From JBGCDD01 sp045105075 (lineage in GTDB: Bacteria; Pseudomonadota; Alphaproteobacteria; Rhodobacterales; Rhodobacteraceae), in the NCBI GenBank assembly GCA_045105075.1, contig JBGCDD010000006.1, forward strand, positions 1 through 6,243: DNA of 6,243 nt, in the 5' to 3' direction. Shown here piece by piece: positions 5,284 to 6,243 of the stretch (positions are counted from its first letter, which is position 1; every line of letters begins with the position of its first letter). The position numbers were made by a program, and so were the translations under genes. The notes beneath the pieces are model-generated. The model ran no database searches. It saw only the letters and a program-made list of their open reading frames with translations, and was not told where the DNA came from.

Positions 5284-6243
5284 ATGGTAAATGAAACTGT
5301 CGCCATCATCGGGGGTGGTCCCGCAGGTTTGACCGCAGCTTATGAGTTGTTGAAGTGCAGTAACAAACACGATGTCACTGTCTTTGAAGCCGGTGATTTG
5401 GTCGGGGGAATTGCGCGCACGGAAAGCCATAATGGGTACCGGTTTGACATTGGTGGTCATCGGTTTTTCACCAAAGTCCCCGAAGTCGAACAGATGTGGA
5501 AAGACGTGCTGGGGGAAGAATTTATCACCGTTCCGCGCCTTAGCCGTATCTACTACCGCAACAAATTCTTTTCCTATCCGCTGAAACTGACCAATGCGCT
5601 GACCCAGATCGGCATTTACGAAAGTCTGCGGATCGTGCTGAGCTATCTCAAATGGAAGGTCATGCCGCACAAGCAAGAGAATAATTTTGAAGAATGGGTC
5701 ATGAACCGGTTCGGCGGACGGCTCTACATGCATTTTTTCAGCAGCTATACGGAAAAGGTATGGGGCATCAAACCAACATCGATCCGGGCCGATTGGGCGG
5801 CTCAGCGCATCAAAGATCTGTCGTTAAGCAAGATCGTGTGGAATGCTCTGACAGGTGCGAACGACTCCGCAAGCCTGATTGAAGAATTTCAGTACCCGCG
5901 CCTCGGCCCTGGCCAAATGTGGGAACGCACGGTTGAAGAGATCGAAAAACGCGACGGCCAGGTGGTGATGAACGCCCCCGTGACCAAAGTGCACCGCGAC
6001 GGCAACCACGTAACCGGCATTGAACGCAAGACCGGCGATGGCCAAACAGAGACGGTGGCGGCGGACCACTTTATCAACTCGATGGCTGTTCGCGCTCTGA
6101 TCAACGCCTTTGAGCCGCGCCCCCCTGCTCCCGTCGTCGCGGCCGCCGCCAAGCTAAAGTATCTCGATTTTCTGATCGTCACGCTGGTGTTGGATCACAC
6201 TGATCCATTCCCGGACAATTGGATCTATGTGCACAGCCCTGAC
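5284..6243 (+). CDS. FAD-dependent oxidoreductase, protoporphyrinogen-oxidase/UDP-galactopyranose-mutase-like (3' end outside window)
   Basis: The frame is open for 320 codons from the ATG at 5284 to the last base, with no stop, so the gene is truncated by the window. The N-terminus VAIIGGGPAGLTAAYELL (6-23) is a Rossmann GxGxxG dinucleotide-binding motif. VTVFEAGDLVGGIARTE (31-47) supplies the acidic residue (E35) that binds the FAD ribose and the GG that follows in this superfamily. YRFDIGGHRFFTK (52-64) is the GGHxFF segment shared by the UDP-galactopyranose mutase-like and protoporphyrinogen oxidase-like (COG1232-type) proteins. RFGGRLYMHFFSSYTEKVWG (142-161) and the following Ser/Arg-Ala-Asp-Trp stretch also fit that group, whose members are usually about 450-550 residues long. 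Many such genes sit in cell-surface glycan loci. A reaction on a nucleotide sugar or lipid-linked sugar is inferred, but ring contraction to a furanose is not demonstrated and the residues that would decide it are partly beyond the window. It is transcribed away from the minus-strand operon across a shared regulatory region. Confidence 0.87.
   Translation, partial: MVNETVAIIGGGPAGLTAAYELLKCSNKHDVTVFEAGDLVGGIARTESHNGYRFDIGGHRFFTKVPEVEQMWKDVLGEEFITVPRLSRIYYRNKFFSYPLKLTNALTQIGIYESLRIVLSYLKWKVMPHKQENNFEEWVMNRFGGRLYMHFFSSYTEKVWGIKPTSIRADWAAQRIKDLSLSKIVWNALTGANDSASLIEEFQYPRLGPGQMWERTVEEIEKRDGQVVMNAPVTKVHRDGNHVTGIERKTGDGQTETVAADHFINSMAVRALINAFEPRPPAPVVAAAAKLKYLDFLIVTLVLDHTDPFPDNWIYVHSPD

Noticed and set aside
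5028..5309. N-terminal extension of the GT2 gene by 94 codons, up to 5309
   Set aside because: The extension covers the divergent intergenic region and the start of the oxidoreductase gene, shows no family similarity, and the canonical GT2 N-terminus begins at the ATG at 5027.
5149..5733. A 194-codon open frame on the minus strand
   Set aside because: It is antisense to the oxidoreductase, whose FAD-binding motifs are unmistakable in the plus frame; the antisense product has no recognisable domain.

Overview
The window is a slice of a surface-polysaccharide (capsule, exopolysaccharide or O-antigen type) biosynthesis locus. It probably comes from an alphaproteobacterium. Moderately high GC with GC-rich third positions, tightly overlapping genes, and the look of the proteins suggest a marine Rhodobacterales/Roseobacter-type host. 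That assignment rests on recognition of sequence style, not on a marker gene.

Layout: (1) positions 1-473, + strand, the 3' end of a family-2 glycosyltransferase that begins outside the window; (2) 488-1420, + strand, a sulfotransferase-like protein directly behind it; (3) 1362-5027, - strand, a three-gene operon transcribed right to left: a GT2 glycosyltransferase (5027-4149), a polytopic membrane protein with a large predicted extracytoplasmic loop (4156-2804) and a WzxC-like oligosaccharide flippase (2807-1362); (4) 5028-5283, a 256-bp divergent intergenic region, locally AT-rich and holding an imperfect inverted repeat; (5) 5284 to the end, + strand, an FAD-dependent oxidoreductase of the protoporphyrinogen-oxidase/UDP-galactopyranose-mutase-like group, cut off by the window edge.

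The minus-strand genes are joined by 8-bp and 4-bp stop/start overlaps, which points to translational coupling. The sulfotransferase and the flippase converge and overlap tail to tail by 59 bp, so no terminator lies between the two transcription units.

Inferred joint role: GT2 enzymes add sugars to a lipid-linked repeat unit at the inner face of the membrane, and the WzxC-like protein flips it. The polytopic protein may act on it from the periplasmic side (GT-C-like transfer, polymerisation or ligation). The sulfotransferase could add sulfate to the glycan, and the flavoprotein could alter a sugar precursor. No polymerase, chain-length regulator or export gene is recognisable here. I see no RNA genes, mobile elements or CRISPR arrays. 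Nothing proves a wholly new system; the least understood parts are the membrane protein, the sulfotransferase substrate, the flavoprotein and the divergent regulatory region.
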